Shown: positions 1 through 14,290, counted from the first letter of the stretch. The stretch is 64,000 nucleotides of DNA from Zonotrichia leucophrys gambelii (GCF_028769735.1 NC_088172.1:66984631-67048630), one strand, 5' to 3'. The notes: generated from the letters alone by a model not told the origin. Numbers and translations are program-made.

Positions 1-3000
1 TCCAGAATGCAGTAGTATGGAAGTGGGGAAGACTCCCACACCTGCTTTTTTAGTAACCATCAAAGTAACACATATGAACACCTGGATCTCCTTTACTCAG
101 AAAAGGGACGGTACAAAATTGTTAGCAAAAGAGGCTCCAGGCCTGGAACTGCTTAGAGAAAATCCCTTCTGCAAGGAAGATACTTGTGTCCCTTGGTATC
201 ACATCTCAACAGCCTTCAATAGCACAATGTGGGTTTGTGTTCTTTTCGCTGTTCTTGTTAGGCTTTTCCTATACTGCAGAGGAATACTGATTGTTTTTAA
301 TCCTATTTTTGTTTCGTCATTCTAGTTTATTTTTCATTTAACAAGTTTTGATTAGATTTTTTTTCCTTGAGCATATAATTCTTTAGCCAAAAAACCTCAA
401 AATGGCCACAGTGTGGAGTCCCTGTTCATCACTCACCCCAACCCAGGCTCTTCAAGGTGGGTGGTGTGTGCTCATTTTGCTCAAAAGTCAGTCTCATATA
501 TCCCCTCTATACTCGCCCACTTGTCTGCGTTGGTGTGCCAGGGAGGAGATGTTTTATTTGGCAGGCTGTATTTGAGGGCTTTCCCTGCAGAGGTCTTCAC
601 AGCGCCCTCCCCCAAAGAGTCTTTTGCAAAGGTGCTGCTGATGTTCCAGTAAAACTGTTTTCCTTGTGGTCCTTCACAGGGATGTAGGAGCAGGCTCTGA
701 GGAGCTGAGCAGAACTCATTTGAGTGCCAGTGACAGCAAATCTGTGGCTACAGAGAAACTGAGGCAGGAATGGGAATTACACTGTGGCTGCTGAGAGGGC
801 TTGACAGAAAGGAGGGACCTGATAAAAGTCTGAGAACTGTTTACCATAGTTCAATATTTCTGGAACCCAAATAACGATGGTTGTGTCTTTCTTTCTTACT
901 CTGGGTTAAATACAGACATCTGTAACTTCGACTGCAGAATGAGGAACTACTCAGGCAAATAATTAAAAATGCACACCAGATAGAAGCAATTCAAAACAGC
1001 TGTCTTCCCTTCTGAGGAACTTTGAATGAGTCTCTCTTGTCAGGGATTACTTGCCATGAATAAGGGGCAGGTAATGCAGAATACCAAAAATATTGATGAA
1101 GCTTGTTTGATGTGTTATTAGAAAAAAGATGGTGAAGTGGAGAACCAGAAATGAAATTAAAAAGGAGGGCTTCAAATTCTACATTGAATAATATTTCATT
1201 TAATAAAATAGTATTTGAAAAATGCTATTAGAGGAATGTAAAATGTTGAGCTGTGAAAGGATAAGACAAGTAGTTTCTGAATTTGTATTATGGCTATCAG
1301 TCCAACAAAGTCAAGACAACACCAGATAACTCAGAACTTCATGGACTAGTAGTAAGGGAAATGTTTCTTATTATTATGTGTACACAGTTTATGTAAAGAT
1401 AAAGTATTAATAATCTCTAGGTATCAAATTGTGTTATTTGAATCATTTTACTTTCATTTCTTTATTTTGTTGTGAGGCAGGATGCAAATATTAGTTTTAC
1501 AGAGCAGGAGATGAGTTGAAGTGAAAGCAGGTTCCAACCAGGTAGATCAGCCTTGGGATGGGAACACAGTGTGCTGCATTGCCCACACAGTGCTGCCAAC
1601 GTATGTGAGTCATGAGCACCAATGCCACTTCCATTTATAGATTCCTTAGGAACAGAGGCAGCTATAAATGCCATGGAGTGGCAATTTTTTAAAAAAAGGT
1701 TTGGACTCAAAGTGTTGAGCTCCACAGAGCTAATTAAATCAACACAAGATGTCCAAAGTAATTCCCCTTTGAGAAATTATTGAAGTTGCCAAATACAGCT
1801 CCCATCCTCTAGGGAAGTGCCAAGGCTTCAATAAATGCTTTCATCCCCAGAACACTCAAGCCATCAAAAATGTTCACACAAAACATTAACAATGAAATAT
1901 GAAGTTTAGAATATCAATATTTTGGAGTACAGACTTGAAACAAAATGTTTGATTCTTATTTTTCTAAGGGAAAATTCCAAAATTTCAATAGCAAGTTGTA
2001 TCAGATTCACCTTCTGAAAATTCCCAGCCTAAAAGGTTGCTCAGTAAGTTATTTCATCTGTTAAGGTGGTCATAGATTGGAAGAGTAGGGTATCTTGAAC
2101 TATATGCATGTACTATATGTGGAGTATAAGCTGTGAGTAACCATGTCGTGTAACACACTTCTACCATATATAATGTGCATATAATAACTTATCATTTATG
2201 CACATACTTCATTTATATGCATATGTTTTGGGTAAAGTAATTTACATTTCTACACAACAAGTATTTATTGAGAAACCAAGGAACTAACAGAGTAGGCGTC
2301 CCACATTCCTCTTCCATTACCTTATGAAGAGAATGGTCTTCATGGTGTACATAATTCAGACTGCAAAATATCCACTGTAGATGAGACCTTTGTGCTTGAA
2401 ATAATTCTCAGGGACTCCAATGGGGTATTTGTTGTTTCTATTGTTTCCATTTAGATGAATATTCTTCTTCCTTCCGCAGTAAAAAAGAATTTAGGGCATA
2501 CTACTGTTCATATGCATATACATTTCTGTATATCCATATGTATATTTTTATAGTTATATCTACATCTAGGATTGTTTCTCAACATCAAAATTTATCACTT
2601 CTCAACAGAGAAAGTTTCTGGCATCCACATGGGAACACCTGTCCTGGCAGAGCACACACACAATGTCACATATTTAAGTCCTGTGGATGTAGTTCAGATT
2701 AAGAACTTGAAATTGTCACTTGTGTCCTATATGAATGTCTTAACCTTGAGGCAGTTTTTGGGATGTTACAATTTCCGTCTCTCTTGTGAAAACAGCTCTG
2801 CTTTATGTAAGTAATTAAAATACTAATTGAATCTGGATCTTTCACAACTTGAGGTAAGTCCCATAACCAGTGGGCTTGGAAAAACAGCCTAGTTAGCCCT
2901 GTGAATGTGTAATTAGTTATACAAGATGAGGTTACTCCAGTAGAACAATTGAGAGCAGCTCACTTGGGAATAGCAGAGAAGCTGGTACTTAGTGCACTCA

Positions 3001-6000
3001 CCTAGTCTATAGGAGAGCCACTTATTCCTGGTAGGACTTAGCCTGTGCTGGGATTTGAGGTATGGCATCTTGGATTTCCAGTGAGGCTGTGACTGGTTAA
3101 ATTGTGGGAGAATGCTTGTCTAGATTTTCATAAGAATTTTCAAATGCTTTGGGGTTTCTCTGGATGAAGCAAAAAAGAGATCCCTAATTTTTTTTTTTTT
3201 TGTAGCAGAAGAGTTTCTTCTTGCATAGCTCTATTGAGATTAACAGCATAAGAAATTCAAGAACTTTAAAAAAAGTATCAGTAATGGCTCCTGAAATATT
3301 CATTTGTTCATATTATAATTTATGATGATGCATAATGAAAATCATTCCCGTTGCTGATAGAAGTAGAAAATGGGAAACATGATGTTTCCATTGGCCTGTA
3401 TTTGTGTCTTGACTTCTCGAAGTGTTTACATGTTTTTCTTTCTCCTGAGCTACAGAAAAGCCTTAGCACTCTGTTTATAACAGATTCTGCATACAGCAGT
3501 TCCTTTGGGAAAACAAAACTCAAATCCCTAGGAAATGTTTCAACCTATCTTGCCTTCCATAGGATGTGACAAACTTCCTCTTCACGCAGTACGTGGTGTC
3601 TGCCTGCAGTCCAGCTGGCGACTCCCTGCAGTCAGGTCCCAGACACTTCTGATATGAGCTCTTCCCTTCCATGTGTTCCCTACCCACCAGGATGGATCAG
3701 TGGGGAGTATTGGCAAAACATTGTGCAGTAGCTTGTGCTGCCCAAATTCTTAACTGTATTTGTTCCTTGGAATGAAGAGAAAGCTCCTCTGCAAAACAGA
3801 GTGGGGCTGTGTACAATGTATGCAGTAACAACCTGAGTTCCAAAGTAGATTAGCTCCTTACAGTACTTTGGCAAAACCCAATCTCACAAAAAGTCTTTTT
3901 GCCCTCTCTAAAGGTGCACTATTTGCACAAAATCTATCCTGCCTAACAAAATAAGAGGGTAAATGCTCCTGCAGTTAATTGGTAGCTTGGGAATTTAGTT
4001 GATAATATAATCCTACTTATGCAAAATTGTGCTTTAGTAGTCCAATACCCTAAAATGCTGAATCTGTCTATAAAGCTGATCTGTTCTGTTACCTGCTTTG
4101 CTTGTCTGAAAGTGGTTCAGCTCCATAATTCATTCGAGGGAATGGATACATTGAGGCTGATTTATGTTTCTGTTATCATGTGTTGCATATTAAATCAACA
4201 AACGGTTGCTGTCCTTAACTGCAAACTCTCTTGGGTCTGTAGTCTCTCCTCTTTAATTTTTTTTTATTGAAAATTCTATTGTATTGCCTGGTGCCAGTGA
4301 ATCATCCCAAAATGTGCTCTGTTTCTCTCACCTAAGCAAAACTCTGATGCTGTGCCAGACTTGACTGGAGCAGCCTTCTGACTACGACAGAGAAATCGTA
4401 GATGGCTCCTTCTGCGACAGCACATTAATTCTTTTTGGCAGTTCTTTTGGGCACTGAGAGGCAAATATTACTGAAGAATTCTTATTCTGCTCAACTGCTC
4501 TATCAGTATTGGAAGTAGTGGAAGTATTCAGTAATGGAAGCACTAAAGGGAAGCCTAGATCCATTACAGTAGGTAGGTAGATTGATGTTCAGTGGTAAGA
4601 TAAACTATTATTTTTGTCGTAACTCCGAGTTTTCTCATGCCTGCGTGTCAGTATCCTCATTTGAGATATTTTGAAGATTTGGATGCAAGTTGTTTCTACT
4701 TTTGCACCTGTGGGCCAGTCAGGAGACTAAACACGTTCTCCAGTGTCACAATCCCGTAATTTTCTCTTTGTCAATTAACTGAAGAGGCACCTTTCATTCT
4801 GTTATTGTTCTGGCTCTCCTTTGCACTTGCATTCACACTTCAGGCTATCGCTTGACATTCTTAAAGCATGAACAAATGTCATCTGTCACTTCCTCCTTGT
4901 TAGGCTTTAACATTTTATGTTCATGTGCACAGCCTGTAATACCTGACACCTTTTCTATCCAAGGGATTCTGGACTTCTTCCATAAGGTTGTTAAGTTCAT
5001 CTTTTATCGAATGCGGTTGTAGAGTTCCGTGACTTTGCATTGGCAGGGAGAACAGATCTGACAACATGACTAAATTTTTTTTATTTACTATCAATTTTGA
5101 TTCATGCTTCTAATTTTATCCCCCTCCCTAAATTTTTAGAAGTTTATCAAAGACTCTTTCTGACCTTGGTTTGCATTTCTTGAATTGCAAGTGAGTTTGT
5201 TCATCATCACATGGTCTGCTTCCTTAAAGATAAGATGATACAAATGTAAAACTATATCTGCTGTGGAGCTGATTTGAAAAAAAATTAGTAGGCATGGGTT
5301 TGGGCTTCATTCTCAATAAAGTGACCAACATGTATTGCCATGTCTGCTAATAACTGATCTGTTTATTCTGCTTGGGACATGAAGTGAAAGTCACCCAAAC
5401 GTGCCTTTTGTCTGTGAAACTTCTCAGTTGCTCACTGGGCTAATTTTGTTGCACTCCAATGATGACCAGTATTAATAATAACGGGGATATTATACATTCT
5501 GATCTTGTTCCAGTTATGGTAGCAAACAACTGGACTGTTTGACAGCACAATTGCTATCACAGGCTTTTGAAAATCTCTAATATTTTTCATGAATGGTGCT
5601 TGTCACTTTACATTAGCTGTATAAAACAAGAACAGCCACTTGACACCTGGCTTAAAATCTGCTTGGTGCTTTCTGGCCTGGAAACATGCTTGCTTCTAAA
5701 CAGGTTGTAGAAGGAAATTGCTCTTGATTTTTATTTTTCCTGCTCCCTGATGTGGACAATAATACAGGGTTTTGTTAGATGTTGAGGCTGACAATGCTGC
5801 CATCCATCTGAAATGCCTGCTCTGTGTCTTTGTTCAGTTCCATTGGTGTCTTCTGTATTTTCCATGTTCTTAAAAGCATGAGATGACTAAAGGTTTATTT
5901 GCCCCTTGTTTAGCAAATGCTCTCTATTTTTACTTTTTGTATTTGCTCAGTTTTATAATTTCTGACACTTTGAAGTTTTTAAATTTGTCTGTCAGAAGAT

Positions 6001-9000
6001 CTGTGTTACTGAATCTAGTCCATCATTTAGGCTTGATCAGTTAACAACAATGTAAGCATATTCTGATTGTTAATTTTCATTTGAGCTTGTTATTTTGAGA
6101 ATTTTTTCTGCTCATCTGTTGGACAGGCATGCTGATTTAAAATCACCCATTGGCTGTTTGGTCTTTTTTTTTTAATAATTTGCCCTTTCAAGCTATATTT
6201 ATCTAGAGTTTTTGTCTTTTGGTTTTGGGTTGTCTTTTTTTTTTCCTTCTATATTCTTGTTATCTAGATTTTGGTGGTTTTTTTCTTGCTGCTACTAAAT
6301 AAAAAATAAAAATGTATTCCTTCCCTTTTCATTTAATTCTCTTTGGAAAAATATTTTTACTTTTCTGCTTGTACTATGAATAATTGTGGTTACCACAAGA
6401 GGCATAAATCTTCAAGGTAATTTTTACCTTTCAGGCTTACAGCTATGAATTGTAAACTTGAATTAATTTTTTTGAGATTATTGTCTTTGATTTTCACTTT
6501 AGCCGTGCAGTGATTATTGTTGCAGCCTGTATTTGCTTGTTTATGTGCATAAATATTTGCTGAAGGATTGTGGAGTTTACTTTAAATGAAGTCATTTATA
6601 TAAAATGTTGTATATGAATTACAGTTTTGCATTCTATTTTCCTGCAAGAAAATAGAAATAGACTTGTGAATTTTCTTTGAGGAAGTCACATAATTTTTTG
6701 TGAGAAAAATATTTTCATAACCAAATTATCCAGTAAGTTTATAAAATTATCCATTACTAATAAAGGCAGCTTGAACCAAGAATATCTGCACCGCCTTGGA
6801 GGCACCAGCTCTTTTGTCATGATGGAAATAGACTTCAGTGTTGATGATATCTAAATGCATTTCAGCTTTTTTGTAAAGTGAATTCTTTAAGTCTTCCAGT
6901 GATAAGCATTTGGAATCTCTTTCTTCAGTGGTGTGCTGGAAAGGTTTTGTTCCTGCTGTATAACTGAATGTTAGTTTAAGCTGTTGTGCCAGGGTGTGTT
7001 CATATTGATGTTCTCAAGTGCCATTATAAAATCCAACAAGTTCCTTGCTTTTTCTGGCAATATTTCTAGTTATTTAAGATGCTTAATTTTGCATTAAGGC
7101 AACTGACTTCTGTTCCTCCCTCATACCTGGTATTCAATTTCTCTGCAAAGATTTTGAAAGTGTAGACACTCCTGTTCTAACAACAGGGCAAGGTCAAGGA
7201 ATTTTTATGCTCCAGCACCAATTAAAGTCTATGCAAGGGTGCTTAGTTATTTTAGAGAGAGACCTATTTTGAAAATCAATTAACTGCTGTCACCTCAGCT
7301 CACCAACATACCAGTGCTCCCTTTAGTTCACTGCCTGAGAGAAAAATAGTAAAAAGGAGCATGGTGTTTCTACTGGGAAATAGAGTAGTTTCACCCTTTC
7401 ACACGTGCCTCTTCATTGTGCCTGGGCCTTGCTGCATTATGATTTTTTAAATTTTTATTTTTTAAATATGAGAGGTGTGCACTGTTACTAGGAACTCACC
7501 CACAGTGGCAGTGACAATGCACAGGCCTCCAGTTCCACAGCCACTTGCAGTGAGAGATCACCTTAAGCCAGCTCAGAGCAATTCCCTGGATTATGGAAGC
7601 AGCTGCCAGAGCTAACAAGCCTCAAGTGCTCATTCTGACAGGCTGCATACACACAGTGCCGAGCTGCTGCTGGCGGTGCTGAGGATGCCTTTCTATGCAT
7701 AATGCTATATGTGGGTCAATTGCAAATACTCAAAATCCAATTAAGACTGAGGGATTTCAATTTGCCCTTCAGCTACCATGAGGGCAAAATAATCTCATTT
7801 TTGCAAAGAAAACTGTCATTATAAATGGTTGTCTTGGCATTGTCTGTGACAGACATTTCTTACAGCAAACTGTATCTTCCTCATTCTGTGCATAAGCAAA
7901 GGTGAATGTCAGTGCAACACTGGGATTTGCATACCTAGAGAAAACACACTTACTTGGCAATATAATTTAGAAAAAAAAAAAAACCAAACAAGAAAATTTG
8001 GTAGTAAATGTTTTAGTGTGGATTTTATCTATCTAGACTGCTCAGGTGCTCACATACAAACTTTGTACACAGGTAGATGGGAACATGCAAATTCAGTGTT
8101 TTGTTGTTGTTTTTATTATTGCAAGCCCTAATCACATCATCCTTAGCCCACTCAGCTTTTGTATTTTCCCATTAGGTATGCACCCAGAATGTGGTGAATG
8201 CAAATGCTTAGTGAATGGCTACAGTAGTGCAGTGTACTCCAGCAGTAATGTCCTTTTTGGTCTCTTGAAAGCCTCTTGATGCAGTTGGTACTCATGTTAC
8301 AAGCATTTCTCTATCAGAGACAAATTGAAGCATCCAAGCCACATGAAAGCTTTCTCCTTATCTGTGGGTGAATATTGATACAATCCAGCAAGGTAAAGAT
8401 TGAATTTGCTCACATAAAAAAAAAAAAATCAACACATAAGAATTTCTCTGGCTATTACAATAGCTCATAAATGGATCCAGAAACCTGATTTATCTAAAAA
8501 TTCAATATAGAAGAGGGGAGTTATATTTCCATTTGTCTTTGTCTATAATAATTGTCTACTATGGCCAGTTGAAATGTTTTACATTCAATAAAATGAGTAT
8601 GAGAGTGTCAGCATTTGCAGCACTTCCTACGCTTCACATTAGGTGAATGGAACAGCAAATGTTACAGTAATTTGGCTGAGTTGTCTGAGATATTGACTGA
8701 TTTAGGACTTCCAGGTGCTGTGTGATATAGTTAGTAATAAGCCAGTTTCAGGTAAGGTTAGATCCCAGCTGTACAGATGACTTTCCATGCTGGATGTTTA
8801 TGGTAATCCAGTTCAACTGATGGTTATCTGACAAGTAAAACAAGGAAAAAGCTCAGATGAAATAAGACGGGGAACTACTGAGGAATTAGGTGGACTGTTG
8901 ATTCATTAATTAATTCTTTTTTTATGTAGTTACCAGGATTATCTCGTTATCTCCTTTAATAATATGAACTTAAGATATGAAGCTAATGCAGTTATGCCTT

Positions 9001-9369
9001 CAGGGATAAATGATGTGAAAATCTTGCAAATGGCTCCTAATGCTTCAGTCAGTCTGACTAGAGGTTTTCCCTTGAGGGAGTTATGGTTTAAAATTGTGCA
9101 TTCAGTGCAAGTTGTGCAGTGGGAGAATCTTGTTTGAGCTAGTGTATGGATAACAGAAGAGTCATGATTGTTATTACTTGAAATCTGTGACTATCTCTCA
9201 GAGGCTCCTTATAAAATTTAGCAGAGAGAATAGCAGTAAGAGGATCCTTTTAATACAGAAGAAATGTTTGGAAAATGAGGAAAAGCAGTGAGTTAAATGG
9301 TAAACTTTTTCAGTACAGGGAACTCAAACCTTAGACCTGTGCAATTTATAAATATACAAAAAAGAGAGA
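1..9369. other. Gene-free AT-rich DNA
   Basis: I see no gene, no recognisable mobile element and no RNA gene. The longest frame, 102 codons at 17-325, has no known domain. A block at about 4.6-7.1 kb is markedly T-rich on the + strand, with T runs near 6165 and 6235 and ending in clusters such as AAATAAAAAATAAAAATG near 6297. Homopolymers of 12-14 bases stand at 3188 (T), 7971 (A) and 8418 (A). Confidence 0.7.
6632..6657. repeat. 10-bp inverted repeat, 6-base loop
   Basis: TTCTATTTTC (6632-6641) and GAAAATAGAA (6648-6657) are exact reverse complements around CTGCAA. In AT-rich DNA this is less surprising than the longer hairpins elsewhere. Confidence 0.7.
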
Positions 9370-10125
9370 CAGAGGAAAACAATTGTTGGTAATGAAGAAG
9401 TGGCAGGACCTTCATGTGCAGTAAAATGGCAGATGATGTTGAGTACAGATAAATGTAACCTGCTACATGTGTGAAAAAAATAATACCAGTTTTATTTGCA
9501 CAGTGATTTGCCCTGTGTGACTATTGCCACTCAGGGGAAAAAAAGGTGCTGGTGTTATTGCCACAGTTCCATGAAAATGTCAGCACAGCACATGGTAGCT
9601 GTGCAAAACACCGCACACTACTAGAAATTATCAGAGAAAAGCAGAGAACCAAATGTCTTTTTGCCATTGTAGGATTGTATGGTGCACCCGTGGCTCAAAT
9701 TTTGTGTGGATCTCTGGTTCCCTTACATTTCAGGAAAGAATGGTACAGAAATGAGAACAGCACAGAGCCAGGCCATTAGGGTGTTCAGAGGTGTTCCCTG
9801 TGATGGACAACTAAATAACCCAAAACCCTTGGCTTGAAAAGGGGACAACTGAGGGAAATGAGCTAGAAACCACAAATTCATGCTACTGGAACAAGGTTAA
9901 TAGTCTGGTCATCTTCTCTCCTACTGCAAAGGCAGGGGGCTGCTGGGTGAAAGTATTGAGGGCTTCTATAGAGCAGTGAAATAAGCCACTGTTTTACTGT
10001 GTTGTGTAATTAAGCTGTGAAACTCCTTGCTACCAGAAGCTAACAGAATGTGTGGGTTCAAATGGGGCTGTACAAACTAGTGGCATAAGAAATTGTAACT
10101 GGCTGTTGAATTCAGACTGATTTTG
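9370..10125 (+). mobile_element. Ancient CR1 (L3-like) LINE fragment, sense
   Basis: The segment follows, in order and with many substitutions, the end of ORF2 and the 3' region of old amniote CR1/L3 elements. Landmarks are GTGCACCCGTGGCTC near 9690 (consensus, as I remember it, encodes a VRPHLEYCVQFWSP-like stretch), the TTGGCTTGAAAAGGGGACAACTGAGGG block near 9828-9854 and GTGAAACTCCTTGCTACCAG near 10017. The reading frame is broken and degraded. Divergence is far higher than in the other CR1 copies here, which suggests an insertion older than birds. The frame from 9546 to 9779 is a relic of this ORF and not a gene. Confidence 0.75.
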
Positions 10126-12923
10126 GCTCAGGAGTTCCCTGACCCAGGGAAAAGTACAAGAAGGATATTCAGGAAATATCAGAACACTCATGCCATGTTC
10201 TCTTGCTTTTTGACTACTATTACAGCCTGCTGTGGGAGAGGAAATACTCATCTCTGTGGGTCTTTGGTCTGAGCCAGTGTGTTTTGTTCCAAGGCTGATA
10301 AATCCCTTGCTCCCATCTTTGTTGTCTCTTGCTCCAGATGTAGCAGGCATCTCAAGACTCCCAACCCATTTCTACATCTATACATTTATCAGTGGCATTT
10401 AATAGCTGTCATCATTGAACAGATCACCAAGAGCTCCTATTTTGACTGCAGAAAAAACCTAGCCAACCTAAGATGTTTCTGAGAAAACATTAGGGACTAA
10501 AAAATGGGTGTCTCTGGATGCTCAGTTCAGCAGAAAACATTCACTCAGCTCTAGTCTCCAGGTGTTTGTAAAGCTCAGCAGCTTGTATGCTGATAAAGGG
10601 CAGAGAGGTTAGGTGGATGGTAACACTGCCAATGTGCCTACAGGCTGTCCTGGAGCTGAGGCAGGGCAGCAGTGCCATGTAGCCAGCAGTTCTATTCTCT
10701 GTCCTGTGGTGTGAACACCTGCATCACTGCTTCATCCTGTGAGTGAATGGTACTACATTTTAGGCATTTTACTTCCATAACAATGCCCTTTAGTACAGCT
10801 GTTGAAAATCCCTGAAGCAGTAAACCCACCTGTTCTATATTGTTCAAAGTTACCTGATGGTAACTATTCCATCCACTGTTTCCTTTTACTGTGAAAATCT
10901 GGGCATAATGTTTGAAGCATAGACTAAGTAGAAGTCTAGTTAAAAGAGAGAGACTGTGGGGTTTACAGGTAAAGGAGAAAAAGAGAACATGTGTCTACTT
11001 CAGCAATTCTGGCCAGTCAGTTTACTGGCACACCGTGTCAGTAAACCTGAAAGCCCTGACTGGGAGCACATGATTGGCTGCATCTCTATTCAGGTTGTTC
11101 TCTCTGGAGATTGATGGCATATTTCTTGTGACATGGCATATTCCTGAAGCAGCTGTCTGCATCCAGTAACTATTACTACTGAAAATCCCTTGTTGGTTAT
11201 TAAAGCAATGGATTCACCTTGGTGCACCTTCTTGAGCAACTTTTAGAGTGCTGTCTTTGGTAGAGTTACTCCTGATTTGCTGGAAGGAGAACCAAATCAT
11301 GCCCAAAATGCTTTTGTTTATGTGGCAACATCACAGAACTGTTCCCTAGAAAACCCTTGCCTATCTTACCCTTCTACAACCAGACTTGAAACTGTAAACA
11401 CTGTACAACTCTTTTGTGATATAATTCTCTTCCATTTTTATCCCTTCCTTCATTTTTCTGTCAATGTCAGCTTTGCTCAGGGTATTTCAAAGCCTGATCA
11501 GACAGAGAACAGCTAGAGTGGAAGATTACTTAAAATAATGTGCTGATATTTATTTCCCCAGTCTGTGCTTTACTGGTGATGCACTGTATTGCTGCTGAAT
11601 TCCCTACATTTTGTGTGCAGATATCAACCCAGCATCTGACCCATTTGTTTCTACAAAATTAACTGTGTTAACTCAGTATCCTGGCCAGATTTCAACGTGG
11701 TAATTACATACTTCTCTCTGTAAGTTACCTTCTGACTTTGATTTCAATAGATGTCTGTGTTCAGCCTGTTGTATTTCAAGCCCTTTTAGATTCCATTTTT
11801 GGTATTCTGTTGTCCTCTGTTACTTGAAAGTACCTTCATTCTGAATTCTGTGGCAATCCATTAAATTATTTTCTCTTGACATACAGGGCATATTGAAACC
11901 TTCAGGGAGGGAACGTACTTCTATGTGTCACTTTGTTATCATCTCAATTACAATTATATAAGAGAAAATATGAGCATATTTTCAAGTTAAAACCAAGGTG
12001 AAACAGCAGAGGACAAACACCAAGAAGAGCTTTTGTAATTAAAAAAAAAATGCAAGGCTATAATAATTGAATATTAAATGTTTTCAGAATATCATAATAC
12101 ACAGAGCAAAAGAATAGCACTTTCCTAAACAAAAAATTTAAATTGTATTAATTTTTTTCTTTTTGTTTTTATACTTTTCCACTCTCATCCTTGTACTGTT
12201 GGCCCTGAGGAAAAGAGTAGATTCCACAGAGATTTTTGCTAATTTCCAGTTAGATAATTTCATTTTTTCAGGAAGTAATATCTTTCCTTTGGTTTGTGCA
12301 ATTAGAGAAATAGGAAATGATCTCTACTTCCAAAATCCTTGTCATTGTTCATCATTAAATTTGCAATTTGTCTGCTTCCAAAGTGGATACACTTCCTATC
12401 AGGCAAAAGTCATCATGGAAAGTCTGCTGTGTTCAAGGGCTGTTATCTGTTATTTGGAATTAATTACGCTTATCCTCTCATATTTTTAGCAGATTTTGTT
12501 GTCTCTGTAGCAAAATAATTGGTCTACGATAGGATGTGTACATATAAAAATGCACAAGTTTAAAGATGAGCAGGTAACAAGTGAAATCAGTATCTGTTTT
12601 TACCTTGTCTTTAATTACCAACCTAAGGTGCCCTAGGATATTATGTAATTCCACATTGTCTAAGGTGTATTGCTCCACTTTTTCATCTGCTGTTGTGCTT
12701 TCTACTTCTTCAATTTGTTCTAGACTTATTCACTCATGCACCTCAGATGTTGATGAACTAGACCTATTTGTTTTGTGGTGTATATAAGGACTAAACTTGT
12801 GTTCTAGACACTAACAGCTGGCATCAATCTCTTTTGGGGGAAATATCACCTGTCTGCAAAAATCTTTGACTTATCTGCTATATCAAAAAATCACTGTATA
12901 GTTGTTTCTTTCTCTACCAGGAG
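10126..12923. other. Gene-free DNA between two CR1 copies
   Basis: Apart from the hairpin at 11020 I find nothing recognisable. Frames of up to about 108 codons (12163-12489) are hydrophobic and low in information, and look like chance in AT-rich DNA. Confidence 0.7.
11020..11046. repeat. 12-bp inverted repeat, 3-base loop
   Basis: GTTTACTGGCAC (11020-11031) pairs with GTGTCAGTAAAC (11035-11046) around ACC, with a single G-T wobble. It is a short, tight hairpin in unannotated DNA. Confidence 0.8.
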
Positions 12924-14290
12924 ATCATAGAATGGTTTGGGTTGGAAGGAATCTTTATAGGTCATCTAATTCCAGACCTCTGCAAAATGCAGGGACATCT
13001 TCAACTAGATCATGTTGCTCAGAGCCACATTCAACTTGACCTTGGAGGTTTCCAGGATGGGGCATCCACTATCTCTCTGAGTAAACCTGTGTCAATGTTT
13101 TACCACCCTCATTTAAAAAATTTCCTTTCTTATATCTACTCTGAATATATCCTCTTTTGGTTTAAAACAATTACCCCTTGTCATATTGCAACAAGCCCAG
13201 ATAGAAAGTTTGTCCCTTATTAGCCTCCTTTAGGTTTTGAAAGGGCAAAAGGAGGTCTCAGAGACTTCCCTTTGTGGGATGAACAGCCCCAGATCTCTTA
13301 GCCTCTCTTCATAAGAAAGATGCTCCATCCATCATTTTTCTGGCCTCCCTCTGGACCCACTCCAATGGGTCCATGTTTTTCCTGTGCTGATGACTCCACA
13401 GCTGGTTGCAGTACTCCAGGTGAAGTCTCACAACAGCCAAGTAGAGGGGGAGAATCAGTTCCCTCCTGCTGCTGGTCAAGCTTGTTTTGATGATGCCCAG
13501 GATGAGGCTTTCTGAGTCACAAGCTCACAATGCCGGCTCAGGCTCAGCTTTTCATTCACCAGTACCCAGAAGTTCTGCTCAGCAGGGCTGCTGTCAAACC
13601 ATCCCTTCGTTCCTCAGGCTTTATTGATTCTGGAAGTTGCCCTCACCCAGAATTGCCCTGACAGTTGCCAGGTGCAGGACTCTGCCCTTGGCCTTGCAGA
13701 ACCTCAGGAGGTTCCCATGGGCCCTTGAGCTTGTCCAGGTCCCTCTGGATGGCATCTGATTCCCCAGACATGTCAGCTTCTCCACTCAGCTTCATGTCAT
13801 CTGCGAACTTGATGAGGGTGCTTTGATGCCATTATTGATGATTGATGGAGATATCAAAACAGTCCCAGTATGGAACCCTGGGGGGACACCACTTGTCACC
13901 AATCTGGATATGTAGTTATTGTCTATTACCTTCTGTATGTGATCATCCAGCAGATTCCTCATCCACTTAACAGTCTGCCCCATCAAATTTGTATCTCTCC
14001 AGTACAGAGAGGAGGGTGGGGGACTGTGTCAAAGAGCTTACAGAAGTTGGGACAGACAACATCCATAGCTTTTCCCTTGCCCACTGATCCAGTCACTCCA
14101 TCATAGATTGGTCAGTCAGGATTTGTCCCTGCTGAAGCCAGCTGGCTGTCTTGTATCATCTCCTTGTCCTCCATGCACCTTAGCGCAGCTTCTCTTCCAT
14201 GACCTTCTCAGGCACAGAGGTGGGGTCAGCAGTTCCTGGGGTCCTCCTTTCTACCTCTTTTTTTTAAAGAGGTACAGTGATGCCCTTTGA
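12924..14290 (-). mobile_element. CR1 LINE, 5'-truncated, about 1.37 kb
   Basis: The left end, ATCATAGAATGGTTTGGGTT, is the reverse complement of the CR1 3' terminus, so the element lies on the minus strand. Read on that strand it contains reverse-transcriptase landmarks: a TSGVP block near 13880-13895 and the catalytic box IKFADD near 13798-13815 (the FADD form of the YXDD motif). It then runs through the end of ORF2 and the 3' UTR. Stops and frameshifts make it inactive. It ends at about 14290 inside the RT region, a usual CR1 5' truncation. It is the longest mobile element in the window. Confidence 0.93.

Noticed and set aside
12942..14290. Several frames on both strands between 12.9 and 14.3 kb
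   Set aside because: They are pieces of the CR1 element; stops and frameshifts show it is dead.
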